The notes under the pieces are model-generated. The model searched no databases, had not been told where the DNA came from, and saw only the letters and a list, made by a program, of their open reading frames with translations. Source: DAHUYF01 sp035945115 (GTDB lineage: Bacteria > Pseudomonadota > Alphaproteobacteria > ATCC43930 > CGMCC-115725). From it: DNA of 64,000 bases. A program made the position numbers and the translations under genes. Location of the stretch: the NCBI GenBank assembly GCA_035945115.1, contig DASZAN010000116.1:6025-70024 (forward strand), read 5' to 3'. Shown in pieces: positions 1-8,178 of this stretch. Numbering within the stretch: the first letter of the stretch is position 1; each line of letters begins with the position of its first letter.

Positions 1-1139
1 TCGCGAGCCGCGCGCCGCGCTGGGCCATCGCGCACAAATTCCCGGCGCAGCAGGCGCAAACCGTGTTGAAGGAGATCACCATTCAGGTGGGTCGCCAAGG
101 CTCGCTCACGCCCGTGGCGATGCTCGAGCCGATTACTGTCGGCGGCGTCGTCGTACAGCGGGCGACGCTTCACAACGAGGACGAGATCGAGCGCAAGGAT
201 ATCCGCGCGGGCGACACCGTCGTCATCCAGCGTGCGGGCGACGTCATCCCGCAAGTGGTCTCGGTGGTGAAGGAACGTCGTCCGAAATCGAGCAAGCCCT
301 ACCGCTTTCCCGACCATTGCCCGATTTGCGGCAGTCTCGCCATACGCGAACCGGGCGAAGTGGTGCGGCGCTGCACGGGCGGGCTCATTTGCGCCGCACA
401 AGCGGTCGAGCGTCTACGGCATTTCGTCTCACGCGACGCCTTCGATATCGAGGGTCTCGGCGCCAAGCACATCGCCGATTTCTGGGAGGACAAGCTCATC
501 AAGACGCCCGCCGACATCTTTCGCCTCGATCCCGCCCTCATCGCCGAGCGCGAAGGCTGGGGCGAGCAGAGCGCCGGCAAGCTCCGCGACGCCATCGAAG
601 CGCGCCGGCACATCTCGCTCGAGCGCTTCATCTATGCGCTCGGCATCCGCCAGGTGGGGCAGCAGACGGCGAAGCTGCTGGCGCGCCATTATCGCGGCTT
701 CGCACGCTGGCGTGAGGCCATGCTGGCGGCACGTGACAAGGAGAGCGACGCCTGGCGCGAGCTCAACGACATCCATGGCGTCGGCGAGGACATGGCCGAG
801 GACATCGTCGGTTTCTTCCGCGAGAAGCACAACCGCGAGCTTCTCGACGATCTCCTCCGGGAACTGGATGTTGCCGACTACGTGGCGGCGCAAAGCGCCG
901 CGCGATCGCCGCTCGCCGGCAAGACCGTCGTCTTCACCGGCACGCTCACCGCGATGTCGCGCTCGGAGGCGAAAGCTCGCGCGGAGACGCTCGGCGCCAA
1001 TGTCGCCGGCAGCGTCTCCGGCAAGACCGACTACCTCATCGTCGGCGCCGATGCCGGCTCCAAGGCGGAAAAGGCGCGCGCGCTCGGCGTCAAGACCTTG
1101 AGCGAGGAAGAATGGCTCGCCTTGGCGAAGGGTGGGTAG
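1..1139 (+). CDS. ligA: NAD-dependent DNA ligase LigA, C-terminal part (5' end outside window)
   Basis: This enzyme seals nicks during replication and repair using NAD+. The frame is open from the first bases and reads SRAPRWAIAHKFPA, the conserved stretch at the end of the nucleotidyltransferase domain, so the start lies upstream of the window. Next come the OB-fold (LEPITVGGVVVQRATLHN), a four-cysteine zinc finger (CPICG ... RRCTGG.IC, about nt 320-395), the helix-hairpin-helix region, and a C-terminal BRCT domain (GKTVVFTGTLTAMSRSEAK, about nt 915-1130). The C-terminus is intact. The next gene starts inside the last codons, which suggests translational coupling. Confidence 0.97.
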   Translation, partial: ASRAPRWAIAHKFPAQQAQTVLKEITIQVGRQGSLTPVAMLEPITVGGVVVQRATLHNEDEIERKDIRAGDTVVIQRAGDVIPQVVSVVKERRPKSSKPYRFPDHCPICGSLAIREPGEVVRRCTGGLICAAQAVERLRHFVSRDAFDIEGLGAKHIADFWEDKLIKTPADIFRLDPALIAEREGWGEQSAGKLRDAIEARRHISLERFIYALGIRQVGQQTAKLLARHYRGFARWREAMLAARDKESDAWRELNDIHGVGEDMAEDIVGFFREKHNRELLDDLLRELDVADYVAAQSAARSPLAGKTVVFTGTLTAMSRSEAKARAETLGANVAGSVSGKTDYLIVGADAGSKAEKARALGVKTLSEEEWLALAKGG

Positions 1140-1605
1140 GTGCGCACATTGCCGCGGCGCGAGCCCTACAGCTATCGTCGCGATTCCACAGTCCCACCCT
1201 TTTCCCGACGATCACCCCATCATCATCTTCGACGGTTACTGCGCGCTCTGCTCGGGATGGGCGCGCTTCGTCTTGCGCCATGATCGGCGCCGGATCTTTC
1301 GCCTGCTTCCAGCGCAGTCGCCGATCGGGCGCGCCCTCTACGTCCACTATGGCCTCGATCCCGAGGAATTCGAGACCAACATCCTGCTCGCTGACGGCGT
1401 CGCCTGGTTCAAATCGGAGGGCTCGATCCGCATGGCGGAGGGCCTGGGCCGTCCCTGGTCGCTCGCCCGCCTCTTCGGGATTCTGCCGCAGCGCTGGCGC
1501 GACGCCCTCTATATGACCGTGGCCCGCAATCGCTTGCGGTGGTTCGGTCGCCGCGCCCTTTGCTACCGTGCCGAGCCCGGACAAGAGCATCGGTTCATCG
1601 CATGA
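1132..1605 (+). CDS. DCC-family thiol-disulfide oxidoreductase-like protein (DUF393)
   Basis: This 157-residue protein carries the family signature DGYCALC at residues 34-40, near the N-terminus as in other DCC (DUF393) proteins. The two cysteines are presumed redox-active, but the physiological substrate of the family is unknown. The GTG start at 1132 overlaps the ligA stop by 8 nt. No other ATG or GTG precedes the motif in frame, so this start is the best available, though the first 25 residues look non-conserved. The stop overlaps the ATG of the next gene (ATGA), consistent with one transcript. Confidence 0.8.
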   Translation: MGRCAHCRGASPTAIVAIPQSHPFPDDHPIIIFDGYCALCSGWARFVLRHDRRRIFRLLPAQSPIGRALYVHYGLDPEEFETNILLADGVAWFKSEGSIRMAEGLGRPWSLARLFGILPQRWRDALYMTVARNRLRWFGRRALCYRAEPGQEHRFIA

Positions 1606-3308
1606 CGCGCGTCTTGATCCTGGGCGGGTATGGCGTCTTCGGCGGACGCGTCGCGCAGCTGCTTGCCCACGATCCCCGGCTGGCCTTGATCATCGGCGGA
1701 CGCTCGCGTGAACGCGCGGCCCGTTTCTGCGAGACGCTTGTCGCGAGCGCGCCGACGATCGCCGCGGCAGTCGACCGCGATGGCGACTTGCATGCCGCGT
1801 TTCGTGAGCTTCGACCCGATGTCGTCGTCGATGCGACGGGACCGTTTCAAGCCTATGGCGGCGCACCCCATCGCGTCGTCGAGGCCTGCATCGCCGCCGG
1901 CATCGACTATCTCGATCTCGCCGACGGATCGCGTTTCGTCGCCGGCATCGATGCTTTCGATGAGGCGGCACGGGCACGCGGCGTCTTCGTGCTCTCGGGG
2001 GTCAGCAGCTTTCCCGTGCTAACTGCGGCGGTGGTGCGGCATCTTTTGCGCGACATGGCGCGGCTCGACTCGGTGACGGCCGGGATCGCTCCCTCACCTT
2101 ACGCCGGCGTCGGCCTCAACGTCATTCGTGCGATCGCCGGCTATGCCGGGCAGCCCCTGGTGCTGCGTCGGAACGGAGCGGAAGCGACCGGATATGCGCT
2201 TGTCGAGACGATGCGCTTCACGATTGCGCCGCCCGGCCGCCTGCCATTGCGCAACCTCCGCTTCTCCTTGGTTGATGTACCCGATTTGCGCGCGCTGCCG
2301 GTGCTCTGGCCGGAATTGCGCAGCGTTTGGATGGGCGCCGGCCCGGTCCCGGAGATCCTGCATCGCGGACTCAACGGCCTTGCCTGGCTGGTGCGTCTGC
2401 GCCTCCTGCCGTCGCTCTCGCCGTTCGCACCGCTCTTCCATCGCACAATCAATGTGCTGCGCTGGGGTGAGCACCGCGGGGGCATGTTCGTCGCCATCGA
2501 GGGAGTGGACGACGACGGTCGCGTCTGCCGCCGCTCGTGGCATCTCGTGGCGGAAGGGGATGACGGCCCGCTCATTCCATCGATGGCGGTGGCGGCGATC
2601 ATCCTACGCAGCCTCGCGGGCGGGAAACCCGCGCCCGGTGCGCGCGCCGCCACGCGCGCGCTCGCGCTCGCCGATTACGACGCGCTCTTCGCGCGACGAC
2701 GGATTTATACTGGATGCCGTGACGAAACCGCGGTCGGCGACGGGCAGACGCTCTATCGAAAGCTCCTAAGCGACGCCTGGGACGCGCTGCCGGCCGCGGT
2801 CCGGGCCATGCACAGCGCCGATACGATCGCGGCCGATGGCATAGCGAGCGTCGAACGCGGGCCGGGCGTGCTGTCGCGGCTTGTCGCCGCGTTCTTTTAC
2901 TTCCCGGCCGCCGGTGCGCAGGTACCGGTCAGCGTCTCATTCGTGCGCCACGGCGCCGGCGAGATCTGGCATCGCCGCTTTGCAGCGCGAGCGTTCTCGA
3001 GCGTGCAGACCGCGGGCCGCGGCCGCCGGGAGCACCTTCTGGTCGAGCGCTTCGGCCCCTTCAGTGTCGCCTTGGCGCTGGTTGTTGAGAATGGCACGCT
3101 CTCATTCGTGAGCCGCGACTGGCGTTTTCTCGGCGTGCGGCTACCAGCGATCCTGCGCCCGCGCGGACATTCCTATGAGCGCGAGGACAACGGCCGCTTC
3201 CATTTCCAGGCGGAGATCGCCCATCCGCTCACGGGATTGATCGTCCGCTATCGCGGCTCCCTCACCCCGCGCGCGGCAGCGGCGCCACCTGCTGAGCGCG
3301 GCGGCTGA
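1602..3308 (+). CDS. Saccharopine dehydrogenase-like Rossmann protein fused to DUF4166
   Basis: The protein has 568 residues. The N-terminus is an NAD(P)-binding Rossmann fold (LILGGYGVFGG, residues 5-15), followed by saccharopine-dehydrogenase-type sequence (VVDATGPFQAYGG, then DLADG). The last 170 or so residues match the DUF4166 pattern (W-HRRF, LVERFGPF, SRDWRFLGVRLP, HPLTGLIVRYRG). The fusion is known in proteobacteria but its reaction is not established, and a role in lysine metabolism should not be assumed. I chose ATG 1602 because it overlaps the upstream stop as ATGA and begins directly before the Rossmann strand; an upstream GTG at 1539 would add an unconserved, Arg-rich leader. The 3' end overlaps the convergent MFS gene by about 47 bp. 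Confidence 0.85.
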   Translation: MTRVLILGGYGVFGGRVAQLLAHDPRLALIIGGRSRERAARFCETLVASAPTIAAAVDRDGDLHAAFRELRPDVVVDATGPFQAYGGAPHRVVEACIAAGIDYLDLADGSRFVAGIDAFDEAARARGVFVLSGVSSFPVLTAAVVRHLLRDMARLDSVTAGIAPSPYAGVGLNVIRAIAGYAGQPLVLRRNGAEATGYALVETMRFTIAPPGRLPLRNLRFSLVDVPDLRALPVLWPELRSVWMGAGPVPEILHRGLNGLAWLVRLRLLPSLSPFAPLFHRTINVLRWGEHRGGMFVAIEGVDDDGRVCRRSWHLVAEGDDGPLIPSMAVAAIILRSLAGGKPAPGARAATRALALADYDALFARRRIYTGCRDETAVGDGQTLYRKLLSDAWDALPAAVRAMHSADTIAADGIASVERGPGVLSRLVAAFFYFPAAGAQVPVSVSFVRHGAGEIWHRRFAARAFSSVQTAGRGRREHLLVERFGPFSVALALVVENGTLSFVSRDWRFLGVRLPAILRPRGHSYEREDNGRFHFQAEIAHPLTGLIVRYRGSLTPRAAAAPPAERGG

Positions 3309-4467
3309 CGGCGGCGTGCCAGAGCGTCGCCACGACGGCAATCAGTAGCGCCGGGGTGATCGTGTAGTTCACCGCGTTCCAACCGGCGAGCGCGAAGACG
3401 CCGCCCGAGGAGAGCGACGCCAGCGCCACCGTCCCGAATGTCAAGAACTCGTTGAGACCCTGCGTCTTGGCGCGCTCCTCGGGGCGGTAGGCGCTGGTGA
3501 GCAGCGTGGTGCCGCCGACATACATGAAGTTCCAGCCGAGCCCAACCAAGGTGAGTGCCAGCCAGAAATGGACGAGGCTCGTGCCGGCGAGCGCCACCAG
3601 CACGCTCACGAGCACGCTCGCCGCCCCCGCGAGCAAAATGCGGGTCACGCCGAAGCGTGCAATAAGCCGGCCAGTGATGAAGGACGGCGCGAACATGCCG
3701 ACGAGGTGGAGGCGGATGATGCCGATCGCGTCATCGCTGCTGTGGCCGCAGCCGACGGCGGCGAGCGGCGTCGCCGTCATGACGAATGACATGGCGGCAT
3801 AGCCGAGCACACTGTTGGCGACGGCGGCGATGAAGACGGGCTGGCGCGCGATCACGGAGAGCGGCCGGCCGCCGCCGCTGGCGGCGGGCGCGCTCGAGTG
3901 CATCGCTGCGAGGAGCGAGAGCAGCAGCACCGTCGCCGCCGCGAGCACGCTGATGGCGAGGTAGGCGCCGGCGAACAGCACCGGCGCGAAGAGGTCCTTG
4001 CTGAAGCCGGCGACGCTCGGCCCCAGGAACGCCGCGGCGACGCCGCCCGCCAGCACCCAGGAGACGGCACGGCCCTTGTCGGTGGCCTCGGCCGCATCGG
4101 CAGCGGCGAAGCGGTAGTACTGCGCCGTCGCCTGAAAGCAGCCCATGAGTGCATTGCCAAGGCAAAAGCCGACGAAGCTCTGCTGGAAAATCGCCACGGT
4201 GGAGATGGCGCCGCCGAGCCCGCCCAGCGCCGCACCCAGCATGAAACCGGCACGCCGCCCGATGCGCGCCATCAGGAAGGACGCGGGAATCGTCGTCGCG
4301 GCAGTGGTGAGCGTGATGAGCGAATAGGGCAGCGTCGCCAGCAACGTCGCCGGCGCGAGCGTCGCGCCGACAAGGCCCGAGAGCGCCGCTTGCACCGAGC
4401 TCGCGGAGAGATAAAGCCCCTGGCAGATCGCCAGGATCACGACATTGCGCCAGGCGCGGGAATGCAT
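3262..4467 (-). CDS. MFS transporter
   Basis: This 401-residue hydrophobic protein has about 12 predicted membrane segments and a central hydrophilic loop near residue 200. The loop after TM2 (MARIGRRAGFMLG) is the Major Facilitator signature, and a second Gly/Arg loop (ITGRLIARFGVTRILL) opens the C-terminal half. It probably exports or imports a small molecule by proton antiport or symport. Nothing nearby identifies the substrate. The gene is monocistronic and convergent with the saccharopine-dehydrogenase-like gene, and the two 3' ends overlap. Confidence 0.85.
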   Translation of the reverse strand: MHSRAWRNVVILAICQGLYLSASSVQAALSGLVGATLAPATLLATLPYSLITLTTAATTIPASFLMARIGRRAGFMLGAALGGLGGAISTVAIFQQSFVGFCLGNALMGCFQATAQYYRFAAADAAEATDKGRAVSWVLAGGVAAAFLGPSVAGFSKDLFAPVLFAGAYLAISVLAAATVLLLSLLAAMHSSAPAASGGGRPLSVIARQPVFIAAVANSVLGYAAMSFVMTATPLAAVGCGHSSDDAIGIIRLHLVGMFAPSFITGRLIARFGVTRILLAGAASVLVSVLVALAGTSLVHFWLALTLVGLGWNFMYVGGTTLLTSAYRPEERAKTQGLNEFLTFGTVALASLSSGGVFALAGWNAVNYTITPALLIAVVATLWHAAVSRRAQQVAPLPRAG

Positions 4468-4526
4468 GCGCGCGTGATTAGCCGCTGGGCGCGGCAGTGT
4501 CTAACGCAAGGAACGCATGCCAGCGT

Positions 4527-4652
4527 TCCGCCCGCCTCTCCCCTCGGGGAGAGGGTTGGGGTGAGGAGGAAACTCGGCACCAGCCATCGCGCGGCTCCCC
4601 CTCACCCGGCGCTCCGCACCGACCTCTCCCCAAGGGGAAAGGCTATATGTGA
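4527..4652. repeat. Dispersed CTCTCCCC-type palindromic repeat
   Basis: The intergenic gap between the MFS gene and the aminopeptidase gene holds a composite palindrome. One hairpin has arms CCTCTCCCC and GGGGAGAGG at 4535-4554. A second half-hairpin (CTCTCCCC AA GGGGA) lies near 4624-4642. GGGTTGGGGTGAGG is inverted in the second half as CCCTCACCC. Related copies occur near 17811, 27541, 36468, 43266 and 61987. It may end transcription, but no T-tract follows. Confidence 0.8.
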
Positions 4653-4674
4653 ACCGCGACAGAGAGACGGACCC

Positions 4675-6711
4675 TTACTTGTCAACGATCGGCCGCGTCG
4701 CCTCCGCGAGCCAACGCGCGGTCTTCGCATCGACGAGCGGCGTGAGCTCGGTGCGGACGCGCGCGTGATAGGCGTCGAGCCAGGCGATCTCGGCGGGATC
4801 GAGCAGGGCCGGATCGACGAGCGTGCGGTCGATCGGCGCGAGCGTCAGCGTTTCGAATCCCAGGATTTCGCGCTCGGCGCCCGCCGCGGAAGCGGGCGTC
4901 ACCACCACAAGATTCTCGATGCGGATGCCGTAGGCGCCCGTCTTGTAGTAGCCGGGCTCGTCGGAGACGATCATGCCGGGCAGCAGCGCCTGCGCGTTGG
5001 GTGCCTTCGATATCCGCTGCGGCCCTTCATGGACGCCGAGATAGCTGCCGACGCCATGGCCGGTGCCGTGGTCGTAGTCGAGCCCCGCTTCCCAGAGCGC
5101 AGCACGCGCCAGGGCGTCGATCTGCGCGCCGTTGGTCCCCTTCGGAAAGCGACAGGTGGCGAGCGCGATGTGGCCCTTGAGCACGCGGGTGAAGCGCTCG
5201 CGCATCTCCGCAGTCGGCGTGCCGATCGCCACCGTGCGCGTCACGTCGGTGGTGCCGTCGAGATACTGCGCGCCGGAATCGACGAGATAGAGCATGCCGG
5301 GCCCGAGCTGCCGCTCGCTGTCGGGGCTCGCGCGGTAGTGCACGATCGCGCCGTTGGCGCCGGCGCCGGAGATGGTGGGAAAACTCAGGTCGCGGAAATG
5401 CTCGCCCGCGCGGCGAAATTGCTCGAGCCGATCGGACGCGGCGATCTCGCCGAGACCGCCTTCGGGCGCCTTCTCCGCGAGCCAGTCAAGAAAGCGCGTG
5501 AGCGCCGCGCCGTCGCGGCGGTGCGCACGCCGCGTGCCCTCGATCTCGACGGCGTTCTTGCAGGCCTTCGGCAATTGGCAGGGATCGCCGGCGCGACGGA
5601 TTTCGGCGCCGGCCTCAGCGAGGCGATCGAACACCCAAGCGGCGGCGCTCATCGGATCCACTTGCACGCGGCGGTGCGCCGCGCCCAACGCCCCGAGCGC
5701 AGGAGCGAATGCCTCGCGCTCGGCAATACGGACGCGATTGCCGAGATGCGCGATCGTCTCCGGCAGGAGCTTGCGGCGGTCGATGAAGAGATCGACGCTG
5801 GCGTCGCGGTGGAGCAGGGCGAAGGAGAGCGGCAGCGGCGTGTGCGCGACGTCGCCGCCGCGGATGTTGAGAAGCCAGGCGATCGCGTCGGGCGCGGTCA
5901 GCACCACGGCATCGACGCGATCGGCCGCGAGCACCTCGGCGACGCGCTCGCGCTTCTCTTGGGCACTTTCGCCGGCGAAGTCGATCCCGTGCGGCATGAC
6001 GGGGGCAAGCGGCGGCGGCGGCTGGTCGGGCCAGATGGCGTCGATCGGATTGCGGTCGAGCGGGGTGAGCCGCCCGCCCGCCTTCTCCGCCGCCTGGCGG
6101 TAGCGCTCGACCTCGACCGGCGTGTGCAGCCAGGGATCGTAGGCGAGGATTTCGCCGGGCTTCAGCGTCGCGGTGATCCACTCGCTCGCCGGCTGCTCGA
6201 CGAGGTGACGGCGGGCAAAGAGCGTGCCATCCACCTCGTTCTCCGCCTGGAGGGTGTAGCGGCCATCGACGAAAATCGCCGCTTGCTGCGACAGGACCAC
6301 CGCAAGCCCAGCCGATCCGCCGAAGCCGGTCAGCCATCGCAGCCGCTGCGCGCGAGCCGCGACGTATTCCCCTTGGTGCTCATCGGCGCGTGGGACGAGA
6401 AAGCCGTGGACGCCATGCCGGCCGAGCCAGCCGCGCAACGCCGCGAGCCGGTCCGCCCGGGGCATCGTTGCCGGCCGCGCCGCGGCGATTCCATCGGCGA
6501 GCGCCTGAAGCTCGGCCTTGAGGTCGGATGAGGGCCGCGGCGCTACCAGCGCCATCCATCCATCGCGCTCAGCCCCCGGCGGTGCCGCCAACACACCGGC
6601 GATGAGGTTGCGCACACCGGCGGGATCATACGGGGCATCCGCCTCGCGCAGCAGGTTCCCGAGCCGGGCATCCCCGCCATATCGCCCTGCCGAACCCACC
6701 GATCGCGCCAT
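4675..6711 (-). CDS. Xaa-Pro aminopeptidase (M24B family)
   Basis: This 678-residue metallopeptidase removes an N-terminal residue preceding proline. The C-terminal pita-bread domain shows the metal-ligand motifs of M24 enzymes: DSGAQYLDGTTDVTRT (two Asp), GTGHGVGSYLGVHEGP (His), and two Glu in SDEPGYY and GIRIENL. The middle domains match the creatinase-type N-domains (GFLVPRADEHQGEYV, then FVDGRYTLQ). About 100 residues precede the usual family start, including YDPAGVRNLIAGVL. I chose ATG 6711 over an upstream TTG/GTG extension rich in Trp and Arg that looks non-coding. Confidence 0.9.
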   Translation of the reverse strand: MARSVGSAGRYGGDARLGNLLREADAPYDPAGVRNLIAGVLAAPPGAERDGWMALVAPRPSSDLKAELQALADGIAAARPATMPRADRLAALRGWLGRHGVHGFLVPRADEHQGEYVAARAQRLRWLTGFGGSAGLAVVLSQQAAIFVDGRYTLQAENEVDGTLFARRHLVEQPASEWITATLKPGEILAYDPWLHTPVEVERYRQAAEKAGGRLTPLDRNPIDAIWPDQPPPPLAPVMPHGIDFAGESAQEKRERVAEVLAADRVDAVVLTAPDAIAWLLNIRGGDVAHTPLPLSFALLHRDASVDLFIDRRKLLPETIAHLGNRVRIAEREAFAPALGALGAAHRRVQVDPMSAAAWVFDRLAEAGAEIRRAGDPCQLPKACKNAVEIEGTRRAHRRDGAALTRFLDWLAEKAPEGGLGEIAASDRLEQFRRAGEHFRDLSFPTISGAGANGAIVHYRASPDSERQLGPGMLYLVDSGAQYLDGTTDVTRTVAIGTPTAEMRERFTRVLKGHIALATCRFPKGTNGAQIDALARAALWEAGLDYDHGTGHGVGSYLGVHEGPQRISKAPNAQALLPGMIVSDEPGYYKTGAYGIRIENLVVVTPASAAGAEREILGFETLTLAPIDRTLVDPALLDPAEIAWLDAYHARVRTELTPLVDAKTARWLAEATRPIVDK

Positions 6712-6840
6712 GAGGTCCCTCCTCCGCGTGAGGCTAAGGTGCCACCCTGCAAGTGACAATGCCACCCCGCCCATGCATCCGCGCCAGGGCTGGGTTGCGC
6801 CTGCCTCACTCCCCTTCCACGGCAACAATGCTTACCTATT

Positions 6841-6866
6841 GTGCGAATGCGAAGGAAGCTTCGCAC
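6841..6866. promoter_or_regulatory. Overlapping inverted repeats in the DUF1127 leader
   Basis: TGCGAAG (6848-6854) and CTTCGCA (6859-6865) form a perfect 7-bp stem around a GAAG loop. GTGCGAA (6841-6847) can instead pair with TTCGCAC (6860-6866). The two pairings are mutually exclusive. They lie about 22 nt before the DUF1127 ATG, so this could be an operator or a small RNA switch. Function is inferred only from structure. Confidence 0.5.
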
Positions 6867-6887
6867 TTGCGAAAATATGAGGCTAAC

Positions 6888-7112
6888 ATGCTGAAGATCA
6901 TTGGCAATTTTATCGAGCATTCGCTCGATGCCTGGGCCGCTTGGCGGCAACGCCAGCGGGCCATCAACGAGCTTTATGCGCTCGACGACCGGGCGCTGGC
7001 CGATATCGGCATCAACCGCGCCGAGATCCCCTTCGTGCTGTCGCGCTCGAGCACCGGCGAGCGGTTCATCCCGGCCAACGCCGTCAATAGCAACGTCCCG
7101 CACGCCGCCTGA
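6888..7112 (+). CDS. DUF1127 small protein
   Basis: This is a 74-residue basic protein. Residues 12-45 (WAAWRQRQRAINELYALDD, then LADIGINRAEI) match the DUF1127 pattern of an Arg-rich helix followed by L-D-D-R-x-L-x-D-I-G-I. Members in alphaproteobacteria are often stress- or phosphate-responsive, and some bind RNA; no such role is shown here. I chose ATG 6888 because it sits next to the motif and follows GAGG at 6879-6882. Longer upstream readings run into repetitive leader sequence. It is transcribed alone, divergent from the aminopeptidase gene. Confidence 0.88.
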   Translation: MLKIIGNFIEHSLDAWAAWRQRQRAINELYALDDRALADIGINRAEIPFVLSRSSTGERFIPANAVNSNVPHAA

Positions 7113-7191
7113 GCGAGCCTTCCGCGGCGATTTTCTCTCTTGTGGCCTTGGTGACTACGGCCGATCCTGCGGCGGCGAAGGGGTTTTGCCG

Positions 7192-8142
7192 ATGCTGTCG
7201 CCCTCGACGGAGGAGCACCGCCACCACGCGCATGGTGCTGCGGCCCATGATCACCACGCCCATGGCGCGCCGGATTTTGGCGTCGCCTTCGGCGTCGGTG
7301 TCGTGCTCAACCTTGCTTTCGTCATCGCCGAGGCCACCTACGGCGTCCTCGCCCATTCGGTGGCGCTTCTCGCCGATGCCGGCCACAATCTCGGCGACGT
7401 CTTGAGCCTCGCGGTCGCGGGCGCGGCCGCCATCCTGGTGCGGCGCCATCCAAGCGACCGCTTCACCTATGGGCTGCGTAGCTCGTCCATTCTCGCTGCG
7501 CTCTTCAACGTCATCGTCCTCTTGATCGCGGTCGGCGCCATTATCGTCGCCGCGCTCGACCATTTCGTGACGCCGGAGCCGGTGGCGAGCGGGACGGTGA
7601 TCGTCGTCGCCACGCTCGGCATCCTCGTCAACGGCGGCACGGCCCTCCTCTTCCGCAAGAGCCACGGCGACCTCAACGCGCGCGCAGCCTTTGTCCATCT
7701 CCTCGCCGATGCTGCGGTCTCCTTCGGTGTCGTCATTGCCGGCGCGGTCATCGCGCTGACGGGATGGCTCTGGATCGATCCGGCGGCGAGCCTCGTCATC
7801 GCCGCCGTCATCGTCGCCGGCACTTGGCAGCTCCTGCGCAACGCCATGACCCTGGCGCTTCACGCCGTGCCCGCCGGCATCGATCCCGGCGCGGTGCGCG
7901 CCCATCTCGACGCCGTCGCCGGCGTCGTCCAGGTGCACGATCTCCACATCTGGCCGATGAGCACGACCGAGACCGCGCTCACCTGTCATCTGGTGATGCC
8001 CGCCGGTCATCCCGGCGACCGCGTGCTCGCGCATCTCGTCCAGGAACTGCACGATCGCTTCGGCATCGAGCACGCGACGATCCAAGTGGAGACGGGCGAT
8101 CCCGATCATCCTTGCAAGCTCGTACCGGATCACGTCGTATAG
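7192..8142 (+). CDS. Cation diffusion facilitator (CzcD/ZitB-like) metal exporter
   Basis: This 316-residue inner-membrane protein should export divalent metals, most likely Zn2+, by proton antiport. The N-terminus is His-rich (about residues 9-27, HRHHAHGAAAHDHHAHG), typical of cytosolic metal-capture segments. About six membrane helices follow and carry the metal-site motifs HNLGD in TM2 and HLLAD in TM5. A cytosolic C-terminal domain ends with DLHIWPMSTTETALTCHL. I chose ATG 7192 because it directly precedes the His-rich segment. The next gene starts 36 nt downstream on the same strand. Confidence 0.92.
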   Translation: MLSPSTEEHRHHAHGAAAHDHHAHGAPDFGVAFGVGVVLNLAFVIAEATYGVLAHSVALLADAGHNLGDVLSLAVAGAAAILVRRHPSDRFTYGLRSSSILAALFNVIVLLIAVGAIIVAALDHFVTPEPVASGTVIVVATLGILVNGGTALLFRKSHGDLNARAAFVHLLADAAVSFGVVIAGAVIALTGWLWIDPAASLVIAAVIVAGTWQLLRNAMTLALHAVPAGIDPGAVRAHLDAVAGVVQVHDLHIWPMSTTETALTCHLVMPAGHPGDRVLAHLVQELHDRFGIEHATIQVETGDPDHPCKLVPDHVV

Positions 8143-8178
8143 CGGCGCTCCCGCGCTCTTCGACGAGGTTCGCCGCGT

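Noticed and set aside
3898..6531. Long open frame on the plus strand opposite the MFS and aminopeptidase genes
   Set aside because: It is Arg/Ala/Gly-rich, spans two well-supported genes on the other strand, and shows no family motif; typical of antisense frames in GC-rich DNA.
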